Positions 53,059 through 60,871 of a stretch of 64,000 nt of DNA are shown here, piece after piece. Below the pieces are notes generated by a model. The model had not been told where the DNA came from and ran no database searches. It was given only the letters and a program-made list of their open reading frames with translations. This DNA comes from Alkalihalophilus pseudofirmus. Its GTDB lineage: Bacteria; Bacillota; Bacilli; Bacillales; Bacillaceae_D. The stretch spans positions 2,770,001-2,834,000 of the forward strand of contig NZ_CP117835.1 in NCBI RefSeq assembly GCF_029094545.1. Reading direction: 5' to 3'. The position numbers were made by a program, and so were the translations under genes. Each line of letters opens with the position of its first letter. Position 1 is the first letter of the stretch.

Positions 53059-53715
53059 TTACTCCTCGCTTTCTTCTGAAGCGAGAGTTTGTAAGATTGG
53101 TTTAACTGCAGCTTCAAATGCTGTTGGCTCGTATCCAGCACTCGCCACAAATACTGCTGCCCCAAAAATGTTTTTACCACTCACTTCATTAAGTACCGTT
53201 TCAACATCATGGATAATCCGATGAGAATATAACAAGTGTTCTACCTCATGTGATTCAGTCGCATATCTTGTAATAGCCACAAAAGTTTCTAGGTCTTTAC
53301 GTAGTAATTCATGCTGAACATGAGGAATTACTTTTTCAATTAGATTTGCTTGGTCCAATAAGTTTGATTCAATTTTATTAAAGTTATCAATATGAGCTCC
53401 GTCACCACTTTCACGATAGGTGTCAAGCTGCCCATGCCCTGTTATCCCATTTAAGACTCCATGGACTGTTTGAATTGTTTCCCGAATTTCAAGTGGATCC
53501 ATCCCATCATTAAAGATTTCTTCAGAGGGTTCTTCTACGACCTCTTCTTCTAATGCCCCAACATCTTCATCATCTTCTTGTACCTCTATTTCTATTTCCT
53601 CTTCACTTCCACTAACAACCTGAATCTCGTTGTCTCCTCCAAATAATGAATAAATTCCAATCCCTGCTATAACGATCACTACGGATCCAATTGAAATGAT
53701 TGTTGATTTCTTCAA
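53059..53715 (-). CDS. Membrane-anchored acidic protein of unknown function
   Basis: A 218-residue protein with a single N-terminal membrane segment (TIISIGSVVIVIAGIGIYSL). It then has a very acidic linker rich in Glu/Asp (about residues 38-70) and a helical C-terminal domain (about 72-215) with HGVLNGITGHGQLDTYRESG and LLDQANLIEKVIPHVQHELL. It is predicted to face outside the cell. I do not recognise the family. It is a single gene lying between the tRNA-Val and its decayed copy. Confidence 0.65.
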   Translation of the reverse strand: MKKSTIISIGSVVIVIAGIGIYSLFGGDNEIQVVSGSEEEIEIEVQEDDEDVGALEEEVVEEPSEEIFNDGMDPLEIRETIQTVHGVLNGITGHGQLDTYRESGDGAHIDNFNKIESNLLDQANLIEKVIPHVQHELLRKDLETFVAITRYATESHEVEHLLYSHRIIHDVETVLNEVSGKNIFGAAVFVASAGYEPTAFEAAVKPILQTLASEESEE

Positions 53716-53861
53716 TATGAACCTCCCCCAAATATCTAATTTATTGATGCATATAAGACCAGCTATCTATAATAGACGTAAAGCGTTCTTAAAAGATTCG
53801 CACATCACGAAAAATAATTTACTAACTATAGGACTTTCGGAGCGAGAGGTTCTAAACACAA

Positions 53862-53897
53862 AAAATCCTTATTCTGAATACAGAATAAGGATTTTCA
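53862..53897 (-). terminator. Terminator of tRNA-Val
   Basis: The perfect 15-bp stem AAAATCCTTATTCTG/CAGAATAAGGATTTT is followed by TTTTTTG on the minus strand, eight bases after the tRNA 3' end. Confidence 0.9.
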
Positions 53898-53905
53898 AAA
53901 ACGTA

Positions 53906-53978
53906 TGACCCGTACTGGGCTCGAACCAGTGACCTCCACCCTGTCAAGGTGGCGCTCTCCCAACTGAGCTAACGGATC
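53906..53978 (-). tRNA. tRNA-Val (GAC)
   Basis: A full cloverleaf on the minus strand: acceptor GATCCGT/ACGGGTC, D-stem GCTC/GAGC, anticodon stem CCACC/GGTGG with loop TTGACAG (anticodon GAC), T-stem CACTGG/CCAGT with TTCGAGC. The discriminator is A. CCA is not encoded and must be added after transcription. Confidence 0.93.
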
Positions 53979-54078
53979 AAGATATGTAGTAACGACACTT
54001 ATAACTATACGTTAAGATTGACATATTGTCAATCTCTTTTATAAAATTCTATTACTTGGAAATAGCAGAGCCTCAAAT

Positions 54079-55938
54079 TTACTTGAGGCTCATGGTTTGT
54101 AAACCGGGGAGTTGAATACTCACTTCAGTACCTACCTCACATACACTAGTGATTGACATACTCCCTCCATGATTTTCAATAACTTTATAACATACCATCA
54201 AGCCAATGCCTGTCCCTTTACTTGAAATAGAATAGTAAGGTTCGCCTAGGCGAGCCAGGTCTTCTTGTGTCATTCCTATACCGGTATCTTTAACGATAAT
54301 ATGGATTGTTTGATTGACCTTTTTTACATTGATAGATAAATTACCTTCATTATCCATTGCTTCGACGGCATTTTTTAGCAGATTGATAAATACTTGAGTT
54401 AATTGATGTGGTGCACAGAGGAGATATGCCTCATCACAAAGCTGTAAGTCTAACGTAATATTCTTAAGCTGTATTTCTGTGTCGATGCTTGTTAAAGACT
54501 CCCTAATTACGTTTAAGAGATCCACCTCTTCCTCCTTAATTGCTCTTGGGCGAGCCACTAGGAGCAACTCTTCAATAATATCATTTATTTGATTTAACTC
54601 ATGCATCAGTACATCACGATAAGGTTCTAATTGACTTTCCGTTAATTGAAAAAAGCCTTTTAAGGTCGTTAGCGGGTTTTTGATTTCATGAGCGATCCCC
54701 GCTGCAAGCTCACCTGCTAGGGCTAGCTTTTCTGATCTAATTAAGAGATCATCCCTATTTTTCATATCTGTTATATCACGGCTTATTACTACAAAAGAAA
54801 CAACCTCACCGCTTGATGATAAAATGGGCATTCCTTTTCCTTCAAAATATTTATATTGCCCGTTAGCATGCATTTTTCGATAAACGACAGCTTCACTTTC
54901 TTCTTTCGTTTGTACCATTTTTATTAAGGTTTCTTGAACTCTTTTATGATCATTTGGATGAATATAAGATAGGACCGATTGCCCTGTAAGCTTTAAAGGC
55001 TCATACCCTAATACCGGTAAATAAGAATGAGAGGCCAATAAATAATGTCCCTCCTTATCAGTGAGACAGATAATATCATAGGAATTCTCCACAATTACCT
55101 TATATTTATCTTCAATGATGCTAGCAAGGTTATTCCAATTACACGGGAGCCTTTTAGGTTTCGCTACACCATAAACTCCACGGATCTTCCCGCTTACGAT
55201 GTGAGGAATATTAATGACAGTTAATACGATTAGTCCCTGTCTTCTATTTAAAGTCACATCATATACTTGGACTTCTCCTGCAAACGCTTTTTGAAAGTGT
55301 TTGGCAACATCCAGCCGATCCTCTTGAAGTAACAGTTCCTCATAATGAACTCCTTTAAAATCGTCTCCATTGAGGCCTGATAACGTTTCAGCTTTTTTAT
55401 TCATATCGATAAAGCATCCACTCTGATCCAATAAAAAGACCGCATCTTCCGTTTCATTTAATACATTATGAATGCTTAATTTAGAGGCATCGCCTGTCTC
55501 TGTCTCTTCGTCTTCTGTAAATTCACCATCTGTTTTTTTACCATCTATTTTTTCAACCTCTATTTCTTCTATTTCCTTTTCTTCTATTTTCTCTTCTTCA
55601 ATATAAAGTAGAAAATACGTTTCATCATCTGAACGAAAGATGATATTAGCTTCAACTGAAAAGACTTCAGCAGATGCGGTAAATGTCCGCTGCCATTTCA
55701 CTTCATTTCGTTTAATATCTGCTGAACAGTTAGAAGCACTGTCATACAATATTTGTTTGAAATCATGTAAATTCAATTGATACTTATTTAAACATTGCGT
55801 TGCTGCCTCATTTACACACAGGATGTCCAATGTTTGTTCTATTACTCCCCAACAACATAACAGTGTCGGAGCGTGTGATTGACTAACCACTTTATAAAAT
55901 ACATTAAGGTTTATATTTCCTTCTAAGACGACTCCCAC
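54079..55938 (-). CDS. Multi-PAS sensor histidine kinase (KinA/KinE-like)
   Basis: A cytoplasmic histidine kinase of about 619 residues without membrane helices. It has three PAS-like domains (about 1-115 degenerate; 160-270 with NETEDAVFLLDQSGCFIDMN; 285-400 with VIVENSYDIICLTDKEGHYL). A HisKA H-box follows (GELAAGIAHEIKNPLTTLKG), then a HATPase with NLLKNAVEAM, DTGIGMTQED and GTGIGLMV. An acidic Glu-rich linker separates PAS1 and PAS2. This layout matches sporulation phosphorelay kinases. I start at GTG 55938 because GGGGAGGGG lies six bases upstream. The frame extends nine codons further. There is no adjacent response regulator. Confidence 0.88.
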   Translation of the reverse strand: MGVVLEGNINLNVFYKVVSQSHAPTLLCCWGVIEQTLDILCVNEAATQCLNKYQLNLHDFKQILYDSASNCSADIKRNEVKWQRTFTASAEVFSVEANIIFRSDDETYFLLYIEEEKIEEKEIEEIEVEKIDGKKTDGEFTEDEETETGDASKLSIHNVLNETEDAVFLLDQSGCFIDMNKKAETLSGLNGDDFKGVHYEELLLQEDRLDVAKHFQKAFAGEVQVYDVTLNRRQGLIVLTVINIPHIVSGKIRGVYGVAKPKRLPCNWNNLASIIEDKYKVIVENSYDIICLTDKEGHYLLASHSYLPVLGYEPLKLTGQSVLSYIHPNDHKRVQETLIKMVQTKEESEAVVYRKMHANGQYKYFEGKGMPILSSSGEVVSFVVISRDITDMKNRDDLLIRSEKLALAGELAAGIAHEIKNPLTTLKGFFQLTESQLEPYRDVLMHELNQINDIIEELLLVARPRAIKEEEVDLLNVIRESLTSIDTEIQLKNITLDLQLCDEAYLLCAPHQLTQVFINLLKNAVEAMDNEGNLSINVKKVNQTIHIIVKDTGIGMTQEDLARLGEPYYSISSKGTGIGLMVCYKVIENHGGSMSITSVCEVGTEVSIQLPGLQTMSLK

Positions 55939-56030
55939 ATAAGTCCCCTCCCCTGCCATAAACATATATCTCTATAACAATAGAGTTCGACACTTATGTA
56001 GGAAACCCTTTTTCTCTCTAAAACTTACCA

Positions 56031-56059
56031 TTGTTTTTGAACATTTGTTCGTATATACT
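56031..56059 (+). promoter_or_regulatory. SOS promoter with LexA (DinR) box upstream of the polymerase gene
   Basis: TTGTTT (56031-56036), 17 bases, TATACT (56054-56059). The spacer contains TGAACATTTGTTCG (56038-56051), which differs from the Bacillus LexA consensus CGAAC-N4-GTTCG by one base. Repression by LexA and induction by DNA damage are expected. Confidence 0.85.
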
Positions 56060-56094
56060 TAAAGCAAACAAACGTTCTGTTAGGTGAGGGAGCT

Positions 56095-57330
56095 ATGAAG
56101 AGAAGAGAAATATTGTTGATTGATATGGAATCTTTCTATGCATCAGTTGAAAAGGGCTTTCACCCTGCATCTAGAGGAGTTCCAACCGTTGTCTCAGGCG
56201 ATCCTGAACGAAGAAGCGGAGTGATATTAGCAGCATGTCCGCTAGCAAAAAAATATGGAATAAAAACAGCCGAAAGATTATGGGAAGCCAAGCGTAAATG
56301 CCCTCATCTATATATTATAAAACCAAAAATGCAAACATACGTTGATGTTTCTACGCATATCACTACGATTTTACAGCGGTACAGTGATTTAGTTGAACCT
56401 TATTCCATTGATGAGCAGTTTGTTGATGTCACCTACACTTCGCATCTTTTTGGTTCCTTGCAATCACTCGCTGTACGGCTGCAAGAGGAGATAAAGTCTG
56501 AAACAGGTGTATTTGCTAGAATTGGCATCGGTGAGAATAAACTTCTCGCTAAAATGGCATGTGATCACTTTGCAAAAAAGAATAGCACTGGACTTTTTAC
56601 CATTTGGCATAAAGATACATCTAATACTATTTGGCCTCTCCCCGTGGAAGCATTATTTGGGATCAGCAGCCGTATGAGGACTCACTTTAACAATATGGGG
56701 ATAAGAACCATCGGACAATTGGCCACTACCCCTCTTGAGCGCTTAAAGAAAAAGTGGGGTATTCCAGGACATGTGTTATGGGAGTCTGCAAACGGGTATG
56801 ACTCATCACCGGTTCATTTCAAATCATTGGGCGGTGAAAAAGCAATCGGCCATGCGATGACGCTCCCTCGAGATTACCAAGAATTGAGCGAGATAAAGGT
56901 AATTCTACTTGAATTATGTGAAGAGGTGGCGTTACGAGCGAGAGGTAAAAAGGTAATTGGTGACACATTAAAAGTATTTGCTAAAGGAGCAAGCTATGAT
57001 CATCCAAGTTCGTTTTTACGACAAAAGCCGCTTTTAGAAGCTACAAATTATGGACTCGATTTATACGAAACAGCCGTACCATTGTTTAAAACATTTTGGG
57101 ATGGCCAGCCAATTAGGCAGGTAGGTATAACCCTCACAAACCTATCTTCAGCTGCCGAAAAACAATTAAGCTTATTTGATCAAGGCTGGGAACAAAAAGA
57201 ACGAATCGGGGCTGCGATGGACTCGATTCACTCACGGTATGGTCCGGCTTCGCTTGTTCGTGCCTCTTCCTTAACAAGAGCCGGCCAAGTATTTGAGAGA
57301 GCAAATAAGATTGGAGGACATTATAAATGA
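56095..57330 (+). CDS. yqjW: Y-family DNA polymerase, YqjW/UvrX type
   Basis: A translesion DNA polymerase of 411 residues. It has ILLIDMESFYASVEKGFHPA (catalytic Asp and steric-gate region), VLAACPLAKKYGIKTAERLW-like sequence and the second carboxylate pair YSIDEQFVDVTYT. A helix-hairpin-helix thumb (MGIRTIGQLATTPLERLKKK) and a little-finger domain follow. It is closest by eye to Bacillus YqjW/UvrX rather than DinB-YqjH. It is controlled by the LexA box upstream and overlaps the YolD gene by four bases. The two form a common SOS cassette. Confidence 0.92.
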   Translation: MKRREILLIDMESFYASVEKGFHPASRGVPTVVSGDPERRSGVILAACPLAKKYGIKTAERLWEAKRKCPHLYIIKPKMQTYVDVSTHITTILQRYSDLVEPYSIDEQFVDVTYTSHLFGSLQSLAVRLQEEIKSETGVFARIGIGENKLLAKMACDHFAKKNSTGLFTIWHKDTSNTIWPLPVEALFGISSRMRTHFNNMGIRTIGQLATTPLERLKKKWGIPGHVLWESANGYDSSPVHFKSLGGEKAIGHAMTLPRDYQELSEIKVILLELCEEVALRARGKKVIGDTLKVFAKGASYDHPSSFLRQKPLLEATNYGLDLYETAVPLFKTFWDGQPIRQVGITLTNLSSAAEKQLSLFDQGWEQKERIGAAMDSIHSRYGPASLVRASSLTRAGQVFERANKIGGHYK

Positions 57331-57683
57331 GACAACAAACAGAAGAAAGATTACAGCGCGGAAACCTTCTATGGGAGGGGAGTCGCTTTTTGCTTCCTGA
57401 ACATAAAGAAGCGATTCTGCCACTTTTCAAAGACAATCAGCCTAAAGAAAAACCACTGATTGATGACCAAGCCATACATGAGATGGAGAGAGTTATAGGA
57501 GCAGGACTTAAAAGACATATCGAGTTATACTTTTCTTATTGGGAGAATGGCACATTTAAAACCATCGTAGGGGAGCCAATACGTATAGATCAGCTTCAAA
57601 AACGATTATATATTAAAGATTCTTTTCACGAGACACAGCTGCTCGACCTTACTAGCCTAGTAGATGTCAGGTCAAACCACTAA
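57327..57683 (+). CDS. YolD-like protein
   Basis: A 118-residue protein of the YolD/YqjX family found next to UvrX/YqjW-type polymerases. It has the typical ERLQRGNLLWEGSRFLLPEH start, then a beta-rich core with IELYFSYWENGTFKTIVGEP and DSFHETQLLDLTSLVDV. YolD proteins are thought to assist or regulate the partner polymerase, but the mechanism is not known. The ATG overlaps the polymerase stop (ATGA), so translation is coupled. Confidence 0.9.
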   Translation: MRQQTEERLQRGNLLWEGSRFLLPEHKEAILPLFKDNQPKEKPLIDDQAIHEMERVIGAGLKRHIELYFSYWENGTFKTIVGEPIRIDQLQKRLYIKDSFHETQLLDLTSLVDVRSNH

Positions 57684-57685
57684 AA

Positions 57686-57720
57686 AACCTCTACTAACGA
57701 TCAACTCGTTAATAGAGGTA
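57686..57720 (-). terminator. Terminator of tRNA-Arg
   Basis: The stem ACCTCTA-TTAACGA/TCGTTAG-TAGAGGT is followed by TTTTTT on the minus strand, just after the tRNA. It lies close to the convergent YolD stop and may serve that gene weakly. Confidence 0.85.
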
Positions 57721-57734
57721 GACTATGTACAAAT

Positions 57735-57809
57735 TGGCGCGCCTAGCAGGATTCGAACCCACAACGCGAGAACCGGAATCTCGTGTGATATCCCTTTCAC
57801 CATAGGCGC
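57735..57809 (-). tRNA. tRNA-Arg (CCG)
   Basis: Cloverleaf on the minus strand: acceptor GCGCCTA/TAGGCGC, D-stem GTGA/TCAC, anticodon stem CGAGA/TCTCG with loop TTCCGGT (anticodon CCG), T-loop TTCGAAT. The discriminator is G and the CCA end is encoded (57735-57737). Confidence 0.93.
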
Positions 57810-57887
57810 CGGTAAAATGACACTATTAAATGTAGCTTATATAAGGGGAAGTTGTCAAGCGTTTCCCCTTATATAAGTGCTTGCAGC

Positions 57888-58247
57888 TTAAGAGTTTGCT
57901 GGTGCGCCTTCTTCAAACATTGTGTTGAAACGCTCATTAATATCTTCTTCTGTATAACCAGCTTGTCCTAGGCGAGTTGCAAAGTTTTTAGCCCATAATT
58001 GCAGACGTTGTGCCATTTTTGTATATTTTTTTGCTTCAGTTCCTTTTGTTTCTTTCGCACGGCCCTCAGCATTAGACATTACATTTTCCACGATAAATAA
58101 TGCTTTCCATAGTGTTTCCTCATCAAATTGCTCATGAGAATCACCTAATTCTTTAATAACCTTTTGGTAATAACTGTTAAACTCTTTGAAAGGGATTTCT
58201 TCTTCCATATTTAGATACACTTGAATTTGCTCGTATAATGATTGCAT
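57888..58247 (-). CDS. Hypothetical helical protein
   Basis: A 119-residue soluble protein that looks all-helical and moderately acidic. I do not recognise it with confidence. Features include YLNMEEEIPFKEFNSYYQKV, WKALFIVENVMSNAEGRAKE, and a Gly-containing C-terminus RLGQAGYTEEDINERFNTMF. It is monocistronic, with a stem (TATAAGGGGAA/TTCCCCTTATA, 57840-57872) beyond its stop that may act as a terminator without a T-run. It lies between the SOS cassette and brxB. Confidence 0.65.
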   Translation of the reverse strand: MQSLYEQIQVYLNMEEEIPFKEFNSYYQKVIKELGDSHEQFDEETLWKALFIVENVMSNAEGRAKETKGTEAKKYTKMAQRLQLWAKNFATRLGQAGYTEEDINERFNTMFEEGAPANS

Positions 58248-58408
58248 GTCATGCCAACTCCTTTTTCTATTCTGGCTTATTATAGCATATTTCTAAAACT
58301 GAAGCGAAGCTTGATTTAGCGTTCGAGCTTTATATAAACGTATTACAAGTAAATACAGCTGAAGCATCTGCTGCAGCTGTATAAAGTGTTCTTTTTAGCT
58401 TTAATCTA

Positions 58409-58834
58409 TTACTTACAATGTTGGTCAAATGCTTTTTCTAGCTTTTGAACAACTTGGATCGGCTCATGCCCTTCAATCTCATGACGTTCTACCATCATTT
58501 GAATCTCCCCATCCTTTAATAAGGCAAAAGAAGGAGATGACGGAGCATATCCTTTAAAATATTCACGTGCTTTCGCAGTAGCTTCCTTATCTTGACCAGC
58601 AAAGACCGTTACAAATCGATCTGGGGTTGTCTCGTAGTTTTTCATGTAAGCTGCAGCAGGGCGTGCAATTCCTCCAGCACAGCCGCATACAGAGTTCACC
58701 ATAACGAGCGTTGTGCCTTCTTCTTTCATAATTGTATCTACGTCCTCAGGTGATTTTAATTCCTTATAACCTGCTTCAACCATTTCTTTACGAGCTGTTT
58801 CAACGACATCATTCATATAGAAATTAAATTGCAT
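58409..58834 (-). CDS. brxB: Bacilliredoxin BrxB (YqiW family)
   Basis: A 141-residue thioredoxin-fold de-bacillithiolating protein. It removes bacillithiol from mixed disulfides on proteins under oxidative stress. The active site is the CGC motif in [16 protein letters not shown]. The family stretch [20 protein letters not shown] and a C-terminal [10 protein letters not shown] follow. It is closer to YqiW (BrxB) than YphP (BrxA) by the residues around the motif. A hairpin after the stop (58355-58382) has only a short T-run. Confidence 0.93.
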   Translation of the reverse strand: MQFNFYMNDVVETARKEMVEAGYKELKSPEDVDTIMKEEGTTLVMVNSVCGCAGGIARPAAAYMKNYETTPDRFVTVFAGQDKEATAKAREYFKGYAPSSPSFALLKDGEIQMMVERHEIEGHEPIQVVQKLEKAFDQHCK

Positions 58835-58920
58835 GAGTGTAACCCTCCAATAACATTGTTTCTTCTATTGTACCTGTTCCATTGTTAATGAACAACTGAA
58901 ATCGCTCATGCAAGCAAGAC

Positions 58921-58950
58921 AAAGGCTGATGAATAAAATCATCAGCCTTT
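58921..58950 (-). terminator. Terminator of the zinc-binding lipoprotein gene
   Basis: AAAGGCTGATGA/TCATCAGCCTTT stem directly beyond the stop, with a short T-rich tail on the minus strand. Confidence 0.7.
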
Positions 58951-58967
58951 ATCTATACTATTTCCAA

Positions 58968-60128
58968 TTATTCAAGTGCTGTACGAAGCGATTCAATGTT
59001 CTTTCTCATTAAGCTGAAGTAATCTTCTTCGTTTTCAACATCTTCCGCAACAAGCGCCTCTAGATTGTGAAGGTATAATGATTCAGCCCCCACTTCATCT
59101 TGAACAACCTCTGCCACTTTTGTAGAAATGTTCTGTTCATATAAAACATAATTCAACTCATATTCATTGGCAAAATTAATAATCTCTTGCAGTTGTCTTT
59201 GAGAAGGTTCGTTGGTAGGAGATAAGCCAGTTATTCCTACTTGATGCAACCCATATCTTTCCTCCCAGTAGCCATAACCTGCATGAGAAACAAGGAAGGT
59301 ATCTTTATTTGCTTCTTCAGCCATTTGTGTAAACTCTGCGTCTACTGCCTCAAGCTCCTCTTTTACCTCGTTAAAGTTCGCTGTAAAATATTCTTCCTGC
59401 TCCGGCATAAGCTCGATAAGGGTCGATTTAATATTTTCTGCTAATGTAATGGATAGAACAGGATCTAACCAAACATGCGGATCTTCGTCATGATCGTGAG
59501 CATGCTCGTGCTCATGGTCTTCCTCATGTCCGTGTTCTTCATGCTCGTGATCATGATCTTCCTCATGTCCGTGTTCTTCATGCTCGTGATCATGATCTTC
59601 CTCATGTCCGTGTTCTTCATGCTCGTGATCATGATCTTCCTCATGTCCGTGTTCTTCATGCTCGTGGTCATGGTCTTCCTCATGCCCATGTTCTTCATGC
59701 TCGCCATGTGAATGATCATGGTCATAATCAATTAAATCAATGCCCTCAGAGGCTTGAACGATTGAAACGTTCTCTTCTCCCACTGTATTGATTAAAGCAT
59801 CCACAAACCCTTCAAGGCCTGCCCCGTTATAAATAAAGGCATCTCCTTCAGCCACTTCAATCATTTGACGTGCAGTTGGTTCAAATGTATGAGCATCTGC
59901 TCCTACTGGTACCATGTTTTGAACATCGACATACTCACCGCCGATTTTACGAGCAAAATCTTCTAGAGGAAAAATAGTTGTATAGATCTTTAAAGTTTCC
60001 TCCGTGACTTCAATTTCCTCATTTTCTTCTGATTCTCCAGACTCTTCTGCTTGATCCTGGCCCCCGCATGCTGCAAGAAACGTTGAAAGAACAAGTATTA
60101 GTGCAAACAAACTAGATTTTATTTTCAT
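58968..60128 (-). CDS. znuA: Zinc ABC transporter substrate-binding lipoprotein (ZnuA/AdcA) with five His-rich repeats
   Basis: The extracytoplasmic zinc-binding component of a ZnuABC-type importer. It is 386 residues. The lipobox is STFLAACGG (Cys21). Then come LKIYTTIFPLEDFARKIGG, the metal-binding GADAHTFEPTARQM, five tandem 13-residue His/Glu/Asp repeats (around 150-215, unit HEEHGHEEDHDHE), DPHVWLDPVLSITLAENI, and FLVSHAGYGYWEERYGL with the third His. Two Zur-type boxes lie upstream. The permease and ATPase genes are not adjacent. The His tract probably captures zinc under scarcity. Confidence 0.93.
   Translation of the reverse strand: MKIKSSLFALILVLSTFLAACGGQDQAEESGESEENEEIEVTEETLKIYTTIFPLEDFARKIGGEYVDVQNMVPVGADAHTFEPTARQMIEVAEGDAFIYNGAGLEGFVDALINTVGEENVSIVQASEGIDLIDYDHDHSHGEHEEHGHEEDHDHEHEEHGHEEDHDHEHEEHGHEEDHDHEHEEHGHEEDHDHEHEEHGHEEDHEHEHAHDHDEDPHVWLDPVLSITLAENIKSTLIELMPEQEEYFTANFNEVKEELEAVDAEFTQMAEEANKDTFLVSHAGYGYWEERYGLHQVGITGLSPTNEPSQRQLQEIINFANEYELNYVLYEQNISTKVAEVVQDEVGAESLYLHNLEALVAEDVENEEDYFSLMRKNIESLRTALE
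59501..59695. repeat. Five 39-bp tandem repeats coding for the His-rich segment of znuA
   Basis: Five in-frame units at 59501-59539, 59540-59578, 59579-59617, 59618-59656 and 59657-59695. The middle three are identical, indicating recent expansion or homogenisation. Each encodes 13 residues. Confidence 0.9.
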
Positions 60129-60140
60129 GACGTACCCCTT

Positions 60141-60155
60141 TCGTAACGATTACGT
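60141..60155 (-). promoter_or_regulatory. Zur-type operator 1 upstream of znuA
   Basis: TCGTAACGATTACGT differs in two positions from the Bacillus Zur consensus TCGTAATNATTACGA and lies 13 bases before the start codon. Confidence 0.75.
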
Positions 60156-60177
60156 TTTATCACGATTATGAATTATA

Positions 60178-60192
60178 TCGGAATTACTACGA
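60178..60192 (-). promoter_or_regulatory. Zur-type operator 2 upstream of znuA
   Basis: TCGGAATTACTACGA matches the Zur consensus at all but two positions. It is spaced 37 bases from box 1, so the two could be bound together. Confidence 0.65.
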
Positions 60193-60228
60193 TTTGTAAA
60201 GGTTTCTCATGAATTTTACGAAAAACTT

Positions 60229-60258
60229 AAAATAGCTGTGCAAAGGCACAGCTATTTT
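60229..60258. terminator. Bidirectional-type terminator after the 60259-60762 gene
   Basis: The perfect 13-bp stem AAAATAGCTGTGC/GCACAGCTATTTT separates the secreted unknown from the znuA promoter region. Confidence 0.85.
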
Positions 60259-60762
60259 TTAGTCAACTTGCGGTTCAACAGATGAAAGTGAATTCACTCT
60301 TTGTTGAAAGACTTTATTCAATTCCTCATAATGAGTAAAGATTTGCGGTAGAATGGTTGAAATCTTCTCTTCATCTCTCTCTTTAACTGCTTTCGTTAAT
60401 TGTTTTTGTAAAAAGTGATGCTGCTCCTTCCATTCTTCTGATTTCACTTCTCCGTGAAGCAGCTCTCCACGCTTCTTAGCCTCGCTCAGTTTTTTCATAA
60501 GCAAATCTCTTTCTGTGCGAATCATTTTCCATTGTTCTGCAGATTCCGGAGCATACTTCTCTGTTAAAAGCTCAAAATAGAAATCTTTATGCACTCTCAT
60601 ATACTTGTGAAAATCTTTATGCTTTGCGTGATCTTTATAGCAGTCACACTCTTTTGTCTCTACCGCCTCTTCTGCACTCACGATGTTCGAGAGCGGCCCT
60701 TGTACTACGACAAATACGACAAGTAATTGCATGATGATAAATAAACCATGGATCTTCTTCAT
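60259..60762 (-). CDS. Secreted helical protein of unknown function
   Basis: A 167-residue protein with a signal peptide (hydrophobic LFIIMQLLVVFVVVQGPLSN, likely cleaved near VSAEE). The mature part begins with KECDCYKDHAKHKDFHKYMR, rich in His, Cys and Lys. A long charged helical region follows (RTERDLLMKKLSEAKKRGEL and LQKQLTKAVKERDEEKI). The start is ATG 60762 with AAGGATG upstream, and a TTG precedes it. The Cys/His cluster and the zinc gene next door hint at metal binding, but the genes have separate promoters. No family is recognised. Confidence 0.65.
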   Translation of the reverse strand: MKKIHGLFIIMQLLVVFVVVQGPLSNIVSAEEAVETKECDCYKDHAKHKDFHKYMRVHKDFYFELLTEKYAPESAEQWKMIRTERDLLMKKLSEAKKRGELLHGEVKSEEWKEQHHFLQKQLTKAVKERDEEKISTILPQIFTHYEELNKVFQQRVNSLSSVEPQVD

Positions 60763-60823
60763 CAAACAACATCCTTTCTATAGTGATTAGTCGTAGTATG
60801 AGCTAATTAAAAGTAAATAATGT

Positions 60824-60867
60824 AAAAAAGCTAGAAAGTAGGAGTGAAGTCCTTCTTTCTAGCTTTT
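60824..60867 (-). terminator. Terminator of the bkd operon
   Basis: AAAGCTAGAAAG/CTTTCTAGCTTT stem with further internal pairing and TTTTTT on the minus strand, immediately after bkdB. Confidence 0.85.
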
Positions 60868-60871
60868 AGTA

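Noticed and set aside
54069-54091. Hairpin at the histidine kinase stop
   Set aside because: GAGCCTCAA/TTGAGGCTC pairs well but has no T-run, so I do not call it a terminator.
59501-59695. CRISPR-like direct repeats
   Set aside because: Units are contiguous without spacers and lie in frame within znuA, coding for a His-rich peptide repeat.
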